DNA of 64,000 nucleotides from Marinobacter sp. ELB17 (GTDB lineage Bacteria > Pseudomonadota > Gammaproteobacteria > Pseudomonadales > Oleiphilaceae). Below the pieces are notes generated by a model. That model had not been told where the DNA came from. It did not search any database and saw only the letters and a list, made by a program, of their open reading frames with translations. Each line of letters starts with the position of its first letter. Within the stretch, counting starts at the first letter, position 1. The translations under genes were made by a program, and so were the position numbers. The DNA is taken from assembly GCF_000169375.1 (NCBI RefSeq), contig NZ_AAXY01000007.1, positions 1-64,000 on the forward strand, written 5' to 3'. Of the stretch, positions 29,869 to 38,557 are shown piece by piece.

Positions 29869-30224
29869 AGGCGGCGCCCACGCTCGATGCTGACGCCCAC
29901 CGCAGAGGCTGCCGGGACGGCGCCGGGCTTGCGAATGCTCAGCCGCAAAAACTCGATACCAAACGCCCGTTGCAACTCGGCCGCCAGTACCTCTGCGGCG
30001 TGCTCAAGCAATTTAGGTTGCAACGCCTGCAGACAGCGGATCACGCAGTCACTCACCGCGGCGTAGTCCAGCGCGTCCTTGACGTCATCAGACGCGCCGG
30101 GCACGCGATTGTCCCAATCCATGTCCAGGTCTACCACCAGGCGCTGGGTGATGTTCCGCTCCCAGTCGTATACCCCTACAACGGTTTCGACCTCCAAGCC
30201 TTCAATAAACACACGATCTGCCAC
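29865..30224 (-). CDS. folB: Dihydroneopterin aldolase
   Basis: Cleaves (and epimerises) dihydroneopterin in the folate pathway. From GTG 30224 (GGAG upstream) the protein is 119 residues: DRVFIEGLEVETVVGVYDWER, VVDLDMDWD, LDYAAVSDCV and LSIRKPGAVP, all family hallmarks. The open frame begins at 30305, but the leader has no family similarity. It is translationally coupled to the downstream HPPK paralogue. Confidence 0.94.
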   Translation of the reverse strand: MADRVFIEGLEVETVVGVYDWERNITQRLVVDLDMDWDNRVPGASDDVKDALDYAAVSDCVIRCLQALQPKLLEHAAEVLAAELQRAFGIEFLRLSIRKPGAVPAASAVGVSIERGRRL

Positions 30225-30364
30225 AGGCACTCCAGATGATGCTGTACTTTTTTCGGATTGAATCGGCCCGACAGCGCAGCTAAGGTTAGCTACCAGGCTC
30301 GACAAATTTGACTATGTTCGCACAGTTTGACTCAAGCCGTCTGCGCCAGCCAGGACACATCTCT

Positions 30365-30958
30365 ATGACATTTGCCAGTGCCCCTTTTTTAACGGTACTG
30401 CTGTGTGCCGCAGCTTATCTTGGCGGCTCGGTGCTGTTCGCCATACCCGTCAGCCGTGCCTGTAAGCTGCCAGACCCACGCGTTCAGGGCTCCACCAATC
30501 CGGGCGCTACCAACGTATTTCGCAGCGGAGGCTGGCCGCCAGCAGCGCTAACGCTGATGCTGGATGCAGGCAAAGGCTGGCTGCCAGTATGGGCGGCGCA
30601 ACAATGGGGGCTATCAACAACCATTCAGGCGGCGGTCGCCCTGTGTGCAGTCACCGGCCATATGATCCCGGTGTTCTATCGCTTCAAGGGCGGCAAAGGC
30701 GTCGCTACGGCTCTCGGTGCCGGCCTGGCACTGGCACACACAACCACATTACTAATGGCCGCAATATGGCTTTTGGTCATGTGGCGCTGGCGCATCTCGG
30801 CGATGGCGTCCTTGGCAGCAGTGCTCAGCGGGCCTTTGCTCAGCGCGATGCTTCAACCCCACACTCTGCCGGTGTTCAGCCTACTGGCGTTACTGGTGCT
30901 AGTTCGCCACCGCAATAACCTGATTCGAATGGCGCAGGGACGCGAAACCCGCTTCTAG
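30365..30958 (+). CDS. plsY: Acyl-phosphate glycerol-3-phosphate acyltransferase
   Basis: Integral membrane enzyme that acylates G3P from acyl-phosphate in phospholipid synthesis. From ATG 30365 it has about 197 residues and five hydrophobic segments. The first conserved loop GSTNPGATNVFRSGG and the third loop FKGGKGVATALG are intact. An ATG at 30314 and a start at 30308 are also in frame but add a polar leader. It is divergent from folB and convergent with tsaD. Confidence 0.94.
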   Translation: MTFASAPFLTVLLCAAAYLGGSVLFAIPVSRACKLPDPRVQGSTNPGATNVFRSGGWPPAALTLMLDAGKGWLPVWAAQQWGLSTTIQAAVALCAVTGHMIPVFYRFKGGKGVATALGAGLALAHTTTLLMAAIWLLVMWRWRISAMASLAAVLSGPLLSAMLQPHTLPVFSLLALLVLVRHRNNLIRMAQGRETRF

Positions 30959-31009
30959 TCGGCGCTGCCTTCAACTTACCAGTGTTGCCTGCATTCCAGA
31001 ATCCAGCCA

Positions 31010-32068
31010 TCAAGCACCCGCCAAGCCATCATTGCAAGGCTGACTCAAGGGTGGCAAAGACTCCAGCGGCCAGCGCGGCACCGCCGCAATGCGATCACCA
31101 TCTTGCTGCCCTGCCCGCAAGCGCTGGGCCCCGGCGTAGGCAATCATCGCTCCGTTATCGGTACAGAACTCCGGCCGAGCGTAAAACACCGAGGCGCCAA
31201 GTTTCGCCGTCATCGCCTCAAGGCCGGCCCGAAGCCGCGTGTTGGCGCTGACGCCACCGGCGATCACCAAGCGTTTGCACCCGGTGAGCTGTAACGCGCG
31301 CTTACATTTGATCGCCAAGGTGTCCACCACCGCAGATTCGAATGCCAGGGCAATGTCAGCACGGGTCTGATCGCCCAAATCACCCGCCGCGCGCGCGGCA
31401 TTAACGGTATTCAGAGTAAAGGTTTTCAACCCGCTGAAGCTGAAGTCAAGCCCCGGGCGGTCTGTCATCGGCCGCGGAAAGCGATAACGCCCGGCCTGCC
31501 CTTTTTCAGCCAATGCCGCAACTCTGGGCCCACCCGGGTAATCCAGTCCCAGCATTTTGGCGGTTTTGTCGAACGCTTCTCCGGCGGCGTCGTCAACCGA
31601 CTCACCCAAAAGAATGTACTCGCCGATACCGCTGACCTGCACCAGCTGGGTATGGCCACCAGACACTAGCAACGCAACAAAAGGAAAAGCCGGTGGATTC
31701 TGTTCAAGCATTGGCGCCAGCAAATGCCCTTCCATATGATGCACGCCCAATACTGGAATGCCCATACTGAAACCCAAAGCGTGAGCCACAGCGCCGCCCA
31801 CCATTAACGCGCCCGCAAGGCCGGGACCTGCGGTGTAAGCAATGCCTTCGATGTCTGCACGTGCAAGCCCTGCCTCGGCCAGAATTTGCTCGATCAATGG
31901 CAACAGTTTGCGAACGTGGTCGCGGGAGGCCAGCTCGGGCACCACCCCGCCGTAGTCAGCGTGTATCGCTACCTGACTGAACAACGCATGGGCCAGCAAA
32001 CCACGCTCGGTGTGGTAGAGTGCCACGCCGGTTTCGTCACAAGACGTCTCAATACCTAAAATCAGCAT
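31010..32068 (-). CDS. tsaD: tRNA N6-adenosine threonylcarbamoyltransferase
   Basis: Catalytic subunit for t6A37 formation on ANN-decoding tRNAs. The 352-residue ASKHA-fold protein has [16 protein letters not shown], metal ligands in [23 protein letters not shown] and [10 protein letters not shown]. It is divergent from rpsU, the conserved gammaproteobacterial arrangement. Confidence 0.97.
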   Translation of the reverse strand: MLILGIETSCDETGVALYHTERGLLAHALFSQVAIHADYGGVVPELASRDHVRKLLPLIEQILAEAGLARADIEGIAYTAGPGLAGALMVGGAVAHALGFSMGIPVLGVHHMEGHLLAPMLEQNPPAFPFVALLVSGGHTQLVQVSGIGEYILLGESVDDAAGEAFDKTAKMLGLDYPGGPRVAALAEKGQAGRYRFPRPMTDRPGLDFSFSGLKTFTLNTVNAARAAGDLGDQTRADIALAFESAVVDTLAIKCKRALQLTGCKRLVIAGGVSANTRLRAGLEAMTAKLGASVFYARPEFCTDNGAMIAYAGAQRLRAGQQDGDRIAAVPRWPLESLPPLSQPCNDGLAGA

Positions 32069-32164
32069 AGTTATTAGCCATTAAAGTAAAAGAAGCAAAA
32101 TAATGCAGAGGTGAAGCATTTTAGCAGAAACCCGAGGCGCACCTGCAGTTTTACAGAACAGACA

Positions 32165-32194
32165 TTGACCTAAGCCCTACCCAGGGGATATAGT
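32165..32194 (+). promoter_or_regulatory. Candidate promoter of the rpsU-dnaG-rpoD operon
   Basis: TTGACC (32165-32170) and TATAGT (32189-32194) are spaced 18 bp apart, in the tsaD/rpsU divergent gap about 118 bp before the rpsU start. This is the best sigma-70 match I see there. Confidence 0.45.
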
Positions 32195-32311
32195 TGCCGC
32201 CCTAAATTACGCACTGGTCGAGCTTTAATCATTCTTGCCAGTGTTAGAACCGCTCAGGGCAAGCCCAGCGGAACCCATAGAACCGAATATACCCAGGTAG
32301 GTGATTTTCGA

Positions 32312-32527
32312 ATGCCAGCTGTTAAACTGAAAGAGAATGAGCCGTTTGACGTAGCCCTACGTCGCTTCAAGCGTTCCTGCGAAAAAGCAGGCGTCCTTTC
32401 CGAAGTGCGCCGTCGTGAGCACTACGAGAAGCCGACTTCTGTTCGTAAACGTAAAGCTGCTGCTGCCGTTAAGCGTCACCTCAAGAAGCTTCAGCGTGAA
32501 CAGCGCAAGTTTGAGCGTTTGTACTAA
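32312..32527 (+). CDS. rpsU: 30S ribosomal protein S21
   Basis: 71-residue basic protein [21 protein letters not shown], with the Lys/Arg-rich tail typical of S21. AGGTAGGTG precedes the ATG. It is the first gene of the macromolecular synthesis operon and is separated from dnaG by a terminator. Confidence 0.98.
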   Translation: MPAVKLKENEPFDVALRRFKRSCEKAGVLSEVRRREHYEKPTSVRKRKAAAAVKRHLKKLQREQRKFERLY

Positions 32528-32595
32528 GTTTTAGCAACGCCGCTTGACTGCAAAAATTAATCGCCTGAACGGCTACAGGCCGCTCAAAGCGATTT

Positions 32596-32632
32596 AAAAA
32601 TGCCGCCGAGGCCTGGCTTCGGCGGCATTTTT
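32596..32632 (+). terminator. Terminator/attenuator between rpsU and dnaG
   Basis: AAAAATGCCGCCG and CGGCGGCATTTTT form a long perfect stem around an 11-nt loop with a T run. An attenuating terminator at this position is a known feature of the operon, keeping primase levels low relative to S21. Confidence 0.9.
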
Positions 32633-32687
32633 GTCTATTGTCTATCCTGCTATTACGGCCCCGTCTAAGGCCACACTCGGAGCCCGA

Positions 32688-34424
32688 ATGAGCGGACTGA
32701 TCCCGCAACGGTTTGTTGAAGATCTGCTAGACCGGATCGATCTGGCCGAGCTGATTGGCTCTCGCGTTACCCTGAAAAAAGCCGGTGCAAATTACAAAGC
32801 TTGCTGCCCGTTTCACGATGAAAAAACACCGTCGTTCAATGTGCGGCCAGACAAAGGCTTTTACCACTGCTTCGGATGCGGCGCACACGGCGACGCGATC
32901 AGTTTTTTAAGGGAATTCGAAGGCCTGGGTTTTACCGAAGCAGTTGAAGATCTGGCGCGCAGAGCCGGAATGGAAGTGCCCTACGATCAGGCTGCCAAAC
33001 AGGAAATGCAGCAAACTCGCACGCTGACAGAGGCACTGGATTTCGCCAGCCTTTTTTATCAGCAGGCGCTGAGCAGCGAAGCCGGTGCTTTTGCCCGCGA
33101 CTACCTGCAGCAACGCGGGCTGGATCCGGCCATTATCCAGCAGTATCAGCTGGGATTTGCCCCCGCCGGCGGCACAGCATTATGCGACGCTGCGGGCACC
33201 AGCTTTAAAGAACCGCTGCTGGAAACCAAAACGGTATCCGACCAATATGGCCGGCCCAGAGATCTGTTTCGCAACCGGGTGATGTTTCCAATCCGCAACA
33301 CCCGCGGCAAAACCATCGCATTTGGCGGGCGCACTCTGGGTGACGACAAAGCCAAATACATCAACTCGCCGGAGTCTGACGTTTTTCATAAGAGCCGTGA
33401 AATATACGGCCTATATGAGGCGCGGCAAAACCTGAAACAGCTGGACAAGTTGTTGGTTGTTGAAGGCTACATGGACGTCATCGCCCTAGCCCAGCATGGC
33501 ATTAAGTTTGCCGTGGCCACATTGGGTACCGCCACCAATCAGGACAATCTGAGCGCCTTAATGCGCCAGGTACGCCACATTGTGTTCTGTTTTGATGGCG
33601 ACACAGCGGGTTATCACGCGGCAGATCGCGCGCTGGAAAACGCACTGGAACTGATGGCCGACGGTCTGCATCTGCAATTTCTGATGATGCCCCAAGGCGA
33701 AGACCCGGACACCCTGATTCGTAAAGAAGGCGCCGAAGCCTTCAGCAAACGGATTGAAGCGGCTATACCGCTGTCACGCTATCTGTTCGATCGACAGAGC
33801 GACGGCCTGGACTTGCAGTTGCCCGAACACCGCGGAGAATTGCGCGCCCGCGCCGAGCCCATGCTCAACAAGATGCCCAAGTGCACGCTGCGCGACGCCA
33901 TGTGGCATGAAATGTTGCGCCTTTGCAACGGCCGCGACCAATGGCAGAAAAAACCCTGGCAGGAACGGGGCGGCAACAAAGGCTGGCAGCGGGAACGAAT
34001 ACAAGAACAGCGGATTGACGTAAAACTGAGCAAAGACAGCTTGCTGTGTCTGGCTTTGACTGAAGCGCCGGATCTGGCCGCCGAAGTGGCCGAAGCCGCT
34101 CGTGGCTCACGGCAATTTATTCAGGCGGCGGCGTTCGCCAGCTGGATTCTGGAACGCAAACTTGCCAATCAGCCGGCACTGATCAGCGCCCTGGCTACGG
34201 ACGTTCAAGCAAGGGACCGTTTTTTTCATTTGTTTGACGGCATTGAGCATATACCCGCCCGCGAACATACGTTGGAAGCGGCACGGGAGCTCCTCAGCCC
34301 AGACGAAGAAGCATCGCGGCAGCAAAGACTGGCCGCGTTACTGCGGAATTTTGTCAACCTGAGCCCCGAAGAACGCAGTGAATTACGTACATTGAGCAGT
34401 GGCACAAAGAACAACGGGACTTGA
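32688..34424 (+). CDS. dnaG: DNA primase
   Basis: Synthesises replication primers. From ATG 32688 (MSGLIPQRFVEDLLDRID) the protein has 578 residues. It has the CHC2 zinc finger (CCPFHDEKTPSF and CFGCG) at about 40-64, the RNAP-like basic region with DLFRNRVMFPI, the TOPRIM motif VVEGYMDVIAL plus FCFDGDTAG, and a C-terminal helicase-binding region from about 440. The open frame starts at 32631 inside the terminator, so the later ATG is preferred. Confidence 0.96.
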   Translation: MSGLIPQRFVEDLLDRIDLAELIGSRVTLKKAGANYKACCPFHDEKTPSFNVRPDKGFYHCFGCGAHGDAISFLREFEGLGFTEAVEDLARRAGMEVPYDQAAKQEMQQTRTLTEALDFASLFYQQALSSEAGAFARDYLQQRGLDPAIIQQYQLGFAPAGGTALCDAAGTSFKEPLLETKTVSDQYGRPRDLFRNRVMFPIRNTRGKTIAFGGRTLGDDKAKYINSPESDVFHKSREIYGLYEARQNLKQLDKLLVVEGYMDVIALAQHGIKFAVATLGTATNQDNLSALMRQVRHIVFCFDGDTAGYHAADRALENALELMADGLHLQFLMMPQGEDPDTLIRKEGAEAFSKRIEAAIPLSRYLFDRQSDGLDLQLPEHRGELRARAEPMLNKMPKCTLRDAMWHEMLRLCNGRDQWQKKPWQERGGNKGWQRERIQEQRIDVKLSKDSLLCLALTEAPDLAAEVAEAARGSRQFIQAAAFASWILERKLANQPALISALATDVQARDRFFHLFDGIEHIPAREHTLEAARELLSPDEEASRQQRLAALLRNFVNLSPEERSELRTLSSGTKNNGT

Positions 34425-34531
34425 AAATTTAAGCACTGGTCACCATCTAACCATTCGGTGGCAGAGCATTAGGTCGGCAGCTATACTGGTTGCTTAATAT
34501 TTATTTACTTTAGCGGGCTTACAGGGTGTCT

Positions 34532-36382
34532 ATGTCGGGCAATTCGCAAAAATCACGTTTAAAAGACCTCATCGCGCGAGGCAAGGAACAAGGTTACCTG
34601 ACTTACGCCGAGGTGAACGATCACCTTCCGGAAGACATCGCTGACCCGGACCAGGTCGAAGACATCATTCGCATGATCAACGACATGGGCATTCAGGTAT
34701 CTGAAGTTGCACCAGACGCTGACACGTTGATTATGACTGATGGTGATTCAACCGCCGATGAAGCGGCGACTGCCGAAGCCGCAGCGGCTCTGGCCGCAGT
34801 AGAATCCGACGCCGGGCGCACCACCGACCCGGTGAGAATGTACATGCGCGAGATGGGTACCGTTGAACTGCTGACCCGCGAAGGCGAAATTGTTATCGCC
34901 AAGCGTATCGAAGAAGGCATTCGCGACGTGATGGCGGCGGTTGCGCACTTTCCCGGCACCACCGGCACCGTAATCCAAGGCTACGATCGCATTGTCGAGA
35001 ATGAAGGCCGGTTGAGCGATATTGTTGCCGGCTTTCTTGATCCGGACGACGCTGAGCCGTTCATGCCAGAAGAGCCTGCCCCGGCGGCGCCTGCCAGCGC
35101 CGAAGAATCAGACAGCGACGACGATGCAGATGATGCCGAAGAAGAAGAAACTGAGAGCGGTCCAGATCCCGAAGAGACCCGCCTGCGCTTTGGCCTGCTA
35201 AAAGAAAAACTGGCAGTCGCCGATGAGCTCTTGGAACAGCACGGCCGCAGCGACAAGCGCACCCAAAAAGCCCTGAACGAGCTGGGCGCGGTGTTTGCCC
35301 CGTTCAAACTAGGCAACAAAGCGTTTGATGGACTCGTAAACGTTGTTCGTTCCACCAACGACATGATCCGTCAGAATGAGCGCACCATCATGCGCATCTG
35401 CATTCGCGAAAGTAAGATGGATCGTAAAGAATTTATCAAGTCGTTCCCCGGCAACGAGATCAACTTAGACTGGGCTGAAAAAATTGCTCGCAGCAAGAAG
35501 CCCTATGCTTCTGCGATTTCCGAGCGCCTGGACGAAATCGTGCGCTTACAAAAGCGCATTAAAAACGTACAGTTGGAAGTAGCTTTAGACGTTGTCGACA
35601 TCAAGGAAATCAACCGCCGGGTGTCCATTGGCGAAGCCAAAGCCCGCCGCGCCAAGAAAGAAATGGTAGAGGCGAACCTGCGCCTGGTGATTTCCATTGC
35701 AAAAAAATACACCAACCGCGGCCTTCAATTTCTCGACCTGATTCAGGAAGGCAACATCGGCCTGATGAAAGCAGTCGACAAGTTTGAATATCGCCGGGGC
35801 TACAAGTTCTCAACCTACGCTACTTGGTGGATTCGCCAGGCCATTACTCGCTCCATCGCGGATCAGGCCCGCACCATCCGTATTCCGGTGCACATGATTG
35901 AAACCATCAACAAGCTGAACCGCATTTCGCGCCAGATGTTGCAGGAAATGGGCCGCGAGCCCACGCCGGAAGAGCTGGGCGAGCGCATGGAAATGCCGGA
36001 AGACAAGATTCGCAAAGTGCTGAAAATCGCTAAAGAGCCGATCTCCATGGAAACCCCGATTGGCGACGACGAAGACAGCCATCTGGGCGATTTCATTGAA
36101 GACATCCAAGCCTTGTCGCCGGTTGATTCCGCTACCGCCGAAGGCCTGCGCGAAGCCACTCGCTCGGTATTGGCCGGCTTAACCGCCCGCGAATCAAAAG
36201 TACTGCGCATGCGCTTTGGTATCGAAATGAACACCGACCACACGTTGGAAGAGGTCGGCAAACAATTTGATGTTACCCGCGAGCGGATTCGTCAAATTGA
36301 AGCCAAAGCCCTGCGTAAACTGCGCCATCCATCGCGTTCGGACCATTTGCGCGGCTTTATCGACGATCAAGGCAACACTTAA
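34532..36382 (+). CDS. rpoD: RNA polymerase sigma factor RpoD (sigma-70)
   Basis: Housekeeping sigma factor, 616 residues from ATG 34532; GTG at 34526 is the alternative. Region 1.1 is at the N-terminus, region 1.2 is [21 protein letters not shown], and a very acidic non-conserved domain lies at about 170-215. Region 2 has [21 protein letters not shown] and [14 protein letters not shown]; region 4.2 has [18 protein letters not shown]. It is the last gene of the operon and is followed by a hairpin terminator. Confidence 0.97.
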   Translation: MSGNSQKSRLKDLIARGKEQGYLTYAEVNDHLPEDIADPDQVEDIIRMINDMGIQVSEVAPDADTLIMTDGDSTADEAATAEAAAALAAVESDAGRTTDPVRMYMREMGTVELLTREGEIVIAKRIEEGIRDVMAAVAHFPGTTGTVIQGYDRIVENEGRLSDIVAGFLDPDDAEPFMPEEPAPAAPASAEESDSDDDADDAEEEETESGPDPEETRLRFGLLKEKLAVADELLEQHGRSDKRTQKALNELGAVFAPFKLGNKAFDGLVNVVRSTNDMIRQNERTIMRICIRESKMDRKEFIKSFPGNEINLDWAEKIARSKKPYASAISERLDEIVRLQKRIKNVQLEVALDVVDIKEINRRVSIGEAKARRAKKEMVEANLRLVISIAKKYTNRGLQFLDLIQEGNIGLMKAVDKFEYRRGYKFSTYATWWIRQAITRSIADQARTIRIPVHMIETINKLNRISRQMLQEMGREPTPEELGERMEMPEDKIRKVLKIAKEPISMETPIGDDEDSHLGDFIEDIQALSPVDSATAEGLREATRSVLAGLTARESKVLRMRFGIEMNTDHTLEEVGKQFDVTRERIRQIEAKALRKLRHPSRSDHLRGFIDDQGNT

Positions 36383-36395
36383 GCGTCACAACACT

Positions 36396-36437
36396 GGCGA
36401 GCGCCTGCTCTCATCGCTATAATGGCGCTCGCTTTTG
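36396..36437 (+). terminator. Rho-independent terminator after rpoD
   Basis: GGCGAGCGCC (36396-36405) pairs with GGCGCTCGC (36424-36432), followed by TTTTGTTT, 14 bp past the rpoD stop. Confidence 0.75.
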
Positions 36438-36459
36438 TTTGTACTTCGCAAACAAAAGC
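36431..36459. repeat. Perfect 11-bp inverted repeat between rpoD terminator and tRNA
   Basis: GCTTTTGTTTG and CAAACAAAAGC flank a 7-nt loop. The left arm overlaps the last two bases and T run of the rpoD terminator, so the two hairpins compete. It lies 20 bp before the tRNA gene. Confidence 0.6.
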
Positions 36460-36479
36460 ATCGGAATACCCCGCGTTAC

Positions 36480-36556
36480 GGGCCTTTAGCTCAGTTGGTT
36501 AGAGCAGTCGACTCATAATCGATTGGTCGCTGGTTCAAGTCCAGCAAGGCCCACCA
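36480..36556 (+). tRNA. tRNA-Ile2 (CAT anticodon, lysidine-modified)
   Basis: 77-nt cloverleaf: the acceptor stem GGGCCTT pairs with AAGGCCC, with discriminator A and encoded CCA (36554-36556). The D-arm has AGCTCAGTTGG, the anticodon loop is CTCATAA on a GTCGA/TCGAT stem, and the T-arm is GGTTCAAGTCC. The body closely resembles E. coli ileX (CGACTCATAATCG, TTGGTCGCTGG) rather than elongator or initiator tRNA-Met. C34 should therefore be converted to lysidine by TilS, reading AUA as isoleucine. Confidence 0.92.
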
Positions 36557-36624
36557 CCCGTATATCTGTCAAATTTCGAAGTACCTGCAAAGCCCGCAAA
36601 CATATCGTCAACACGGAGCATTCC

Positions 36625-37095
36625 ATGGAAAGCTGGCAAGAATGGCTGTTAATTGCATTTGGCTTGGGCGCTATTGTCCTTCTGGCACTGTTTATATACC
36701 GCCAACGCGATGCATCAAGCGCTGATCAGCGACGTAGCGAAAAGGCGCGCGAGTTCGCGCGCAAGCGGCGGGAATCCATGATTGAAAGTATCCGTATCTT
36801 GGCACAGGCGGTAGAAGCGGATCAGGTTGAGTATTCTGAGGCCTGCTTGCGCATCAAAGGCCTGCTGGATCATGTGGAGCCAACGCTGCTGCAAAAATCG
36901 CCGTTTGCCGTTTTTCAGCAGGTGCACGACAAGTTACAACACATGCCTACCCATCAGGCCCGGCTGGAAACTGAGCCGAAGTTTGTCAATAAGATGGACA
37001 AAGAACGCTATGCCATTGAACATGGCCACGCCGACGAAATTCGCCGCGCAGCCACTGCCATTCGGGTGCATGTATTCAGCGAGGGTGTGAGCTAG
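36625..37095 (+). CDS. DUF2489 membrane-anchored protein
   Basis: 156-residue protein of unknown function. One N-terminal transmembrane segment (about 7-23, LLIAFGLGAIVLLALFI) precedes a highly charged helical cytoplasmic domain with KAREFARKRRESMIESIRILAQA. ATG 36625 is chosen with ACGGAG upstream. The open frame begins inside the tRNA, which cannot be coding. It converges on the HDOD gene. Confidence 0.82.
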   Translation: MESWQEWLLIAFGLGAIVLLALFIYRQRDASSADQRRSEKAREFARKRRESMIESIRILAQAVEADQVEYSEACLRIKGLLDHVEPTLLQKSPFAVFQQVHDKLQHMPTHQARLETEPKFVNKMDKERYAIEHGHADEIRRAATAIRVHVFSEGVS

Positions 37096-37102
37096 TTGGG
37101 CG

Positions 37103-38467
37103 TCAACGCGTTAACATGCTGGCCATCTCCAGCACGTTATCGCGATTAGCAACCAGCTGGTCAAAACGCTCGTGCACCCGCTTCGCATCCAGCCCTAGCT
37201 GTCGGTATATTCCGGGGGTGATGGGCTCACCCACTCCCGACCCTATTCCGCGCTCAGTCAGCAGCTGCCGTGCCAGCCAGAGCACTTGGCTATAAACTTG
37301 ATGCTCGCCCGCAACGGTAGGATTTTTGTGCTGACGAATGGCACTGGTTACCTCCTCCGGCATACTCCAGTTTTCCATCAGTTGTGCTGCAATCTGCCCG
37401 CCGGTAATACCCAGCAAGTGGCGCTCGACGACGGACGAGTCCAGGCCCGGATTTACCTCCTGCGCGCGGCAAAGCAGGCTAAAATGGGGCGGGAACACAT
37501 GAGCCAGCACCAGAGTGCCGAAATTGTGCAGCAAGCCAGCCAGATAAGCCAAACCGAAAACAGGGCGCCCGGCGCCGGTTATCAGGCTGGCAAGCAGCCC
37601 GGCACCGTTAGCCAGCCAAGCGGCCTGCTGCCAGTAATCCACGTAGCCGCGAATGCCGCGTGCCGGCGGGCGCAGCACCCGGCCCAGCGATAGCCCCATT
37701 GCCAGGTTCATCACCATATCAAATCCCAACACACGGGATATGGCATCGTGCACCGAGTTTACCCGGCCGGGAGCCGCGTAAAATGACGACGATGCCCAGC
37801 TGATGACTTGCGCTGCAAGGCTGGGGTCGATCTCCACGATGTCTACCAGATCAGCCATGACAGAATTGGGATCTGTGCGCAGGCGAATAATACGGCGGGC
37901 CGTTTCCGGAAGCGGAGGTAGCTCCAGCGTGTCTTCCAGGCGTTGGCGTATCCGCAAACTGGTAAAGCGCTTGATGGCAAAATGGACCTGCTCGCGATCA
38001 TTTCCGTGGTCTGCTACAGCCTCGGCCAGGGGCGCTACAGCAACTGCGCAGTTCAGGCGACCGGCCTCACCGCACAGATTCATAAAATCATTTGCAGGCA
38101 TAACCATGGCCAAGTGAGGATCTTGCAACATCAGGGCCACTGCAGAGCCCGCATCTACCGCCGAATCGATAACCGTGCGCCAGCCAGTCAAAGCCGGCAG
38201 CGCAGGCAGCTCAGACAGCCCCAGCCGGCCGCACAGCCTTTGCTGTTCGGCAGCCGGCAGCAGTGTGTAACTATGGCGCAGCTGTGTGTTCAGCGTTTCA
38301 AGGTCCAGCAAGTCACAGCTGCGGTAAATTACCTGAAGCTTGTGGCAGCCGTCGCTAAGCAACACCATTCGCAGCAGTTGATCCGGGTCGGCTTTATCGA
38401 CATCCCGCAATGCAATGCTGGTTGCGCATTCGCCAAGAGCCTGGCGAACCGTGGCCGGAACTTCCAT
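37103..38467 (-). CDS. YbaK-like/HDOD domain regulatory protein
   Basis: About 454 residues. The N-terminal ~150 residues resemble a degenerate YbaK/aminoacyl-tRNA deacylase domain (LLSDGCHKLQVIYR, LDLETLNTQLR, LPALPALTG). The C-terminal part is an HDOD domain (LPPLPETARRIIRLRTDPN, LVDIVEIDPSLAAQVISWASS, GLLHNFGTLVLAHVFP). HDOD proteins act in signalling, often with cyclic-di-GMP or stress, but have no conserved catalytic activity. ATG 38467 is preferred, with GAGGT 8 nt upstream, over ATG 38491. Partner and signal are unknown. Confidence 0.82.
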   Translation of the reverse strand: MEVPATVRQALGECATSIALRDVDKADPDQLLRMVLLSDGCHKLQVIYRSCDLLDLETLNTQLRHSYTLLPAAEQQRLCGRLGLSELPALPALTGWRTVIDSAVDAGSAVALMLQDPHLAMVMPANDFMNLCGEAGRLNCAVAVAPLAEAVADHGNDREQVHFAIKRFTSLRIRQRLEDTLELPPLPETARRIIRLRTDPNSVMADLVDIVEIDPSLAAQVISWASSSFYAAPGRVNSVHDAISRVLGFDMVMNLAMGLSLGRVLRPPARGIRGYVDYWQQAAWLANGAGLLASLITGAGRPVFGLAYLAGLLHNFGTLVLAHVFPPHFSLLCRAQEVNPGLDSSVVERHLLGITGGQIAAQLMENWSMPEEVTSAIRQHKNPTVAGEHQVYSQVLWLARQLLTERGIGSGVGEPITPGIYRQLGLDAKRVHERFDQLVANRDNVLEMASMLTR

Positions 38468-38557
38468 TGGGCATAACCTCGTGTTGATCATTCTTCAGTT
38501 ATAACAGTAGCCCACCTGAGGATAACAACGTAGCCCTTCATCAAATGCAGATGAGGT

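Noticed and set aside
36480..36556. tRNA-Met, by its CAT anticodon
   Set aside because: The body matches tRNA-Ile2 (ileX-like anticodon stem and T-arm region) better than elongator or initiator tRNA-Met.
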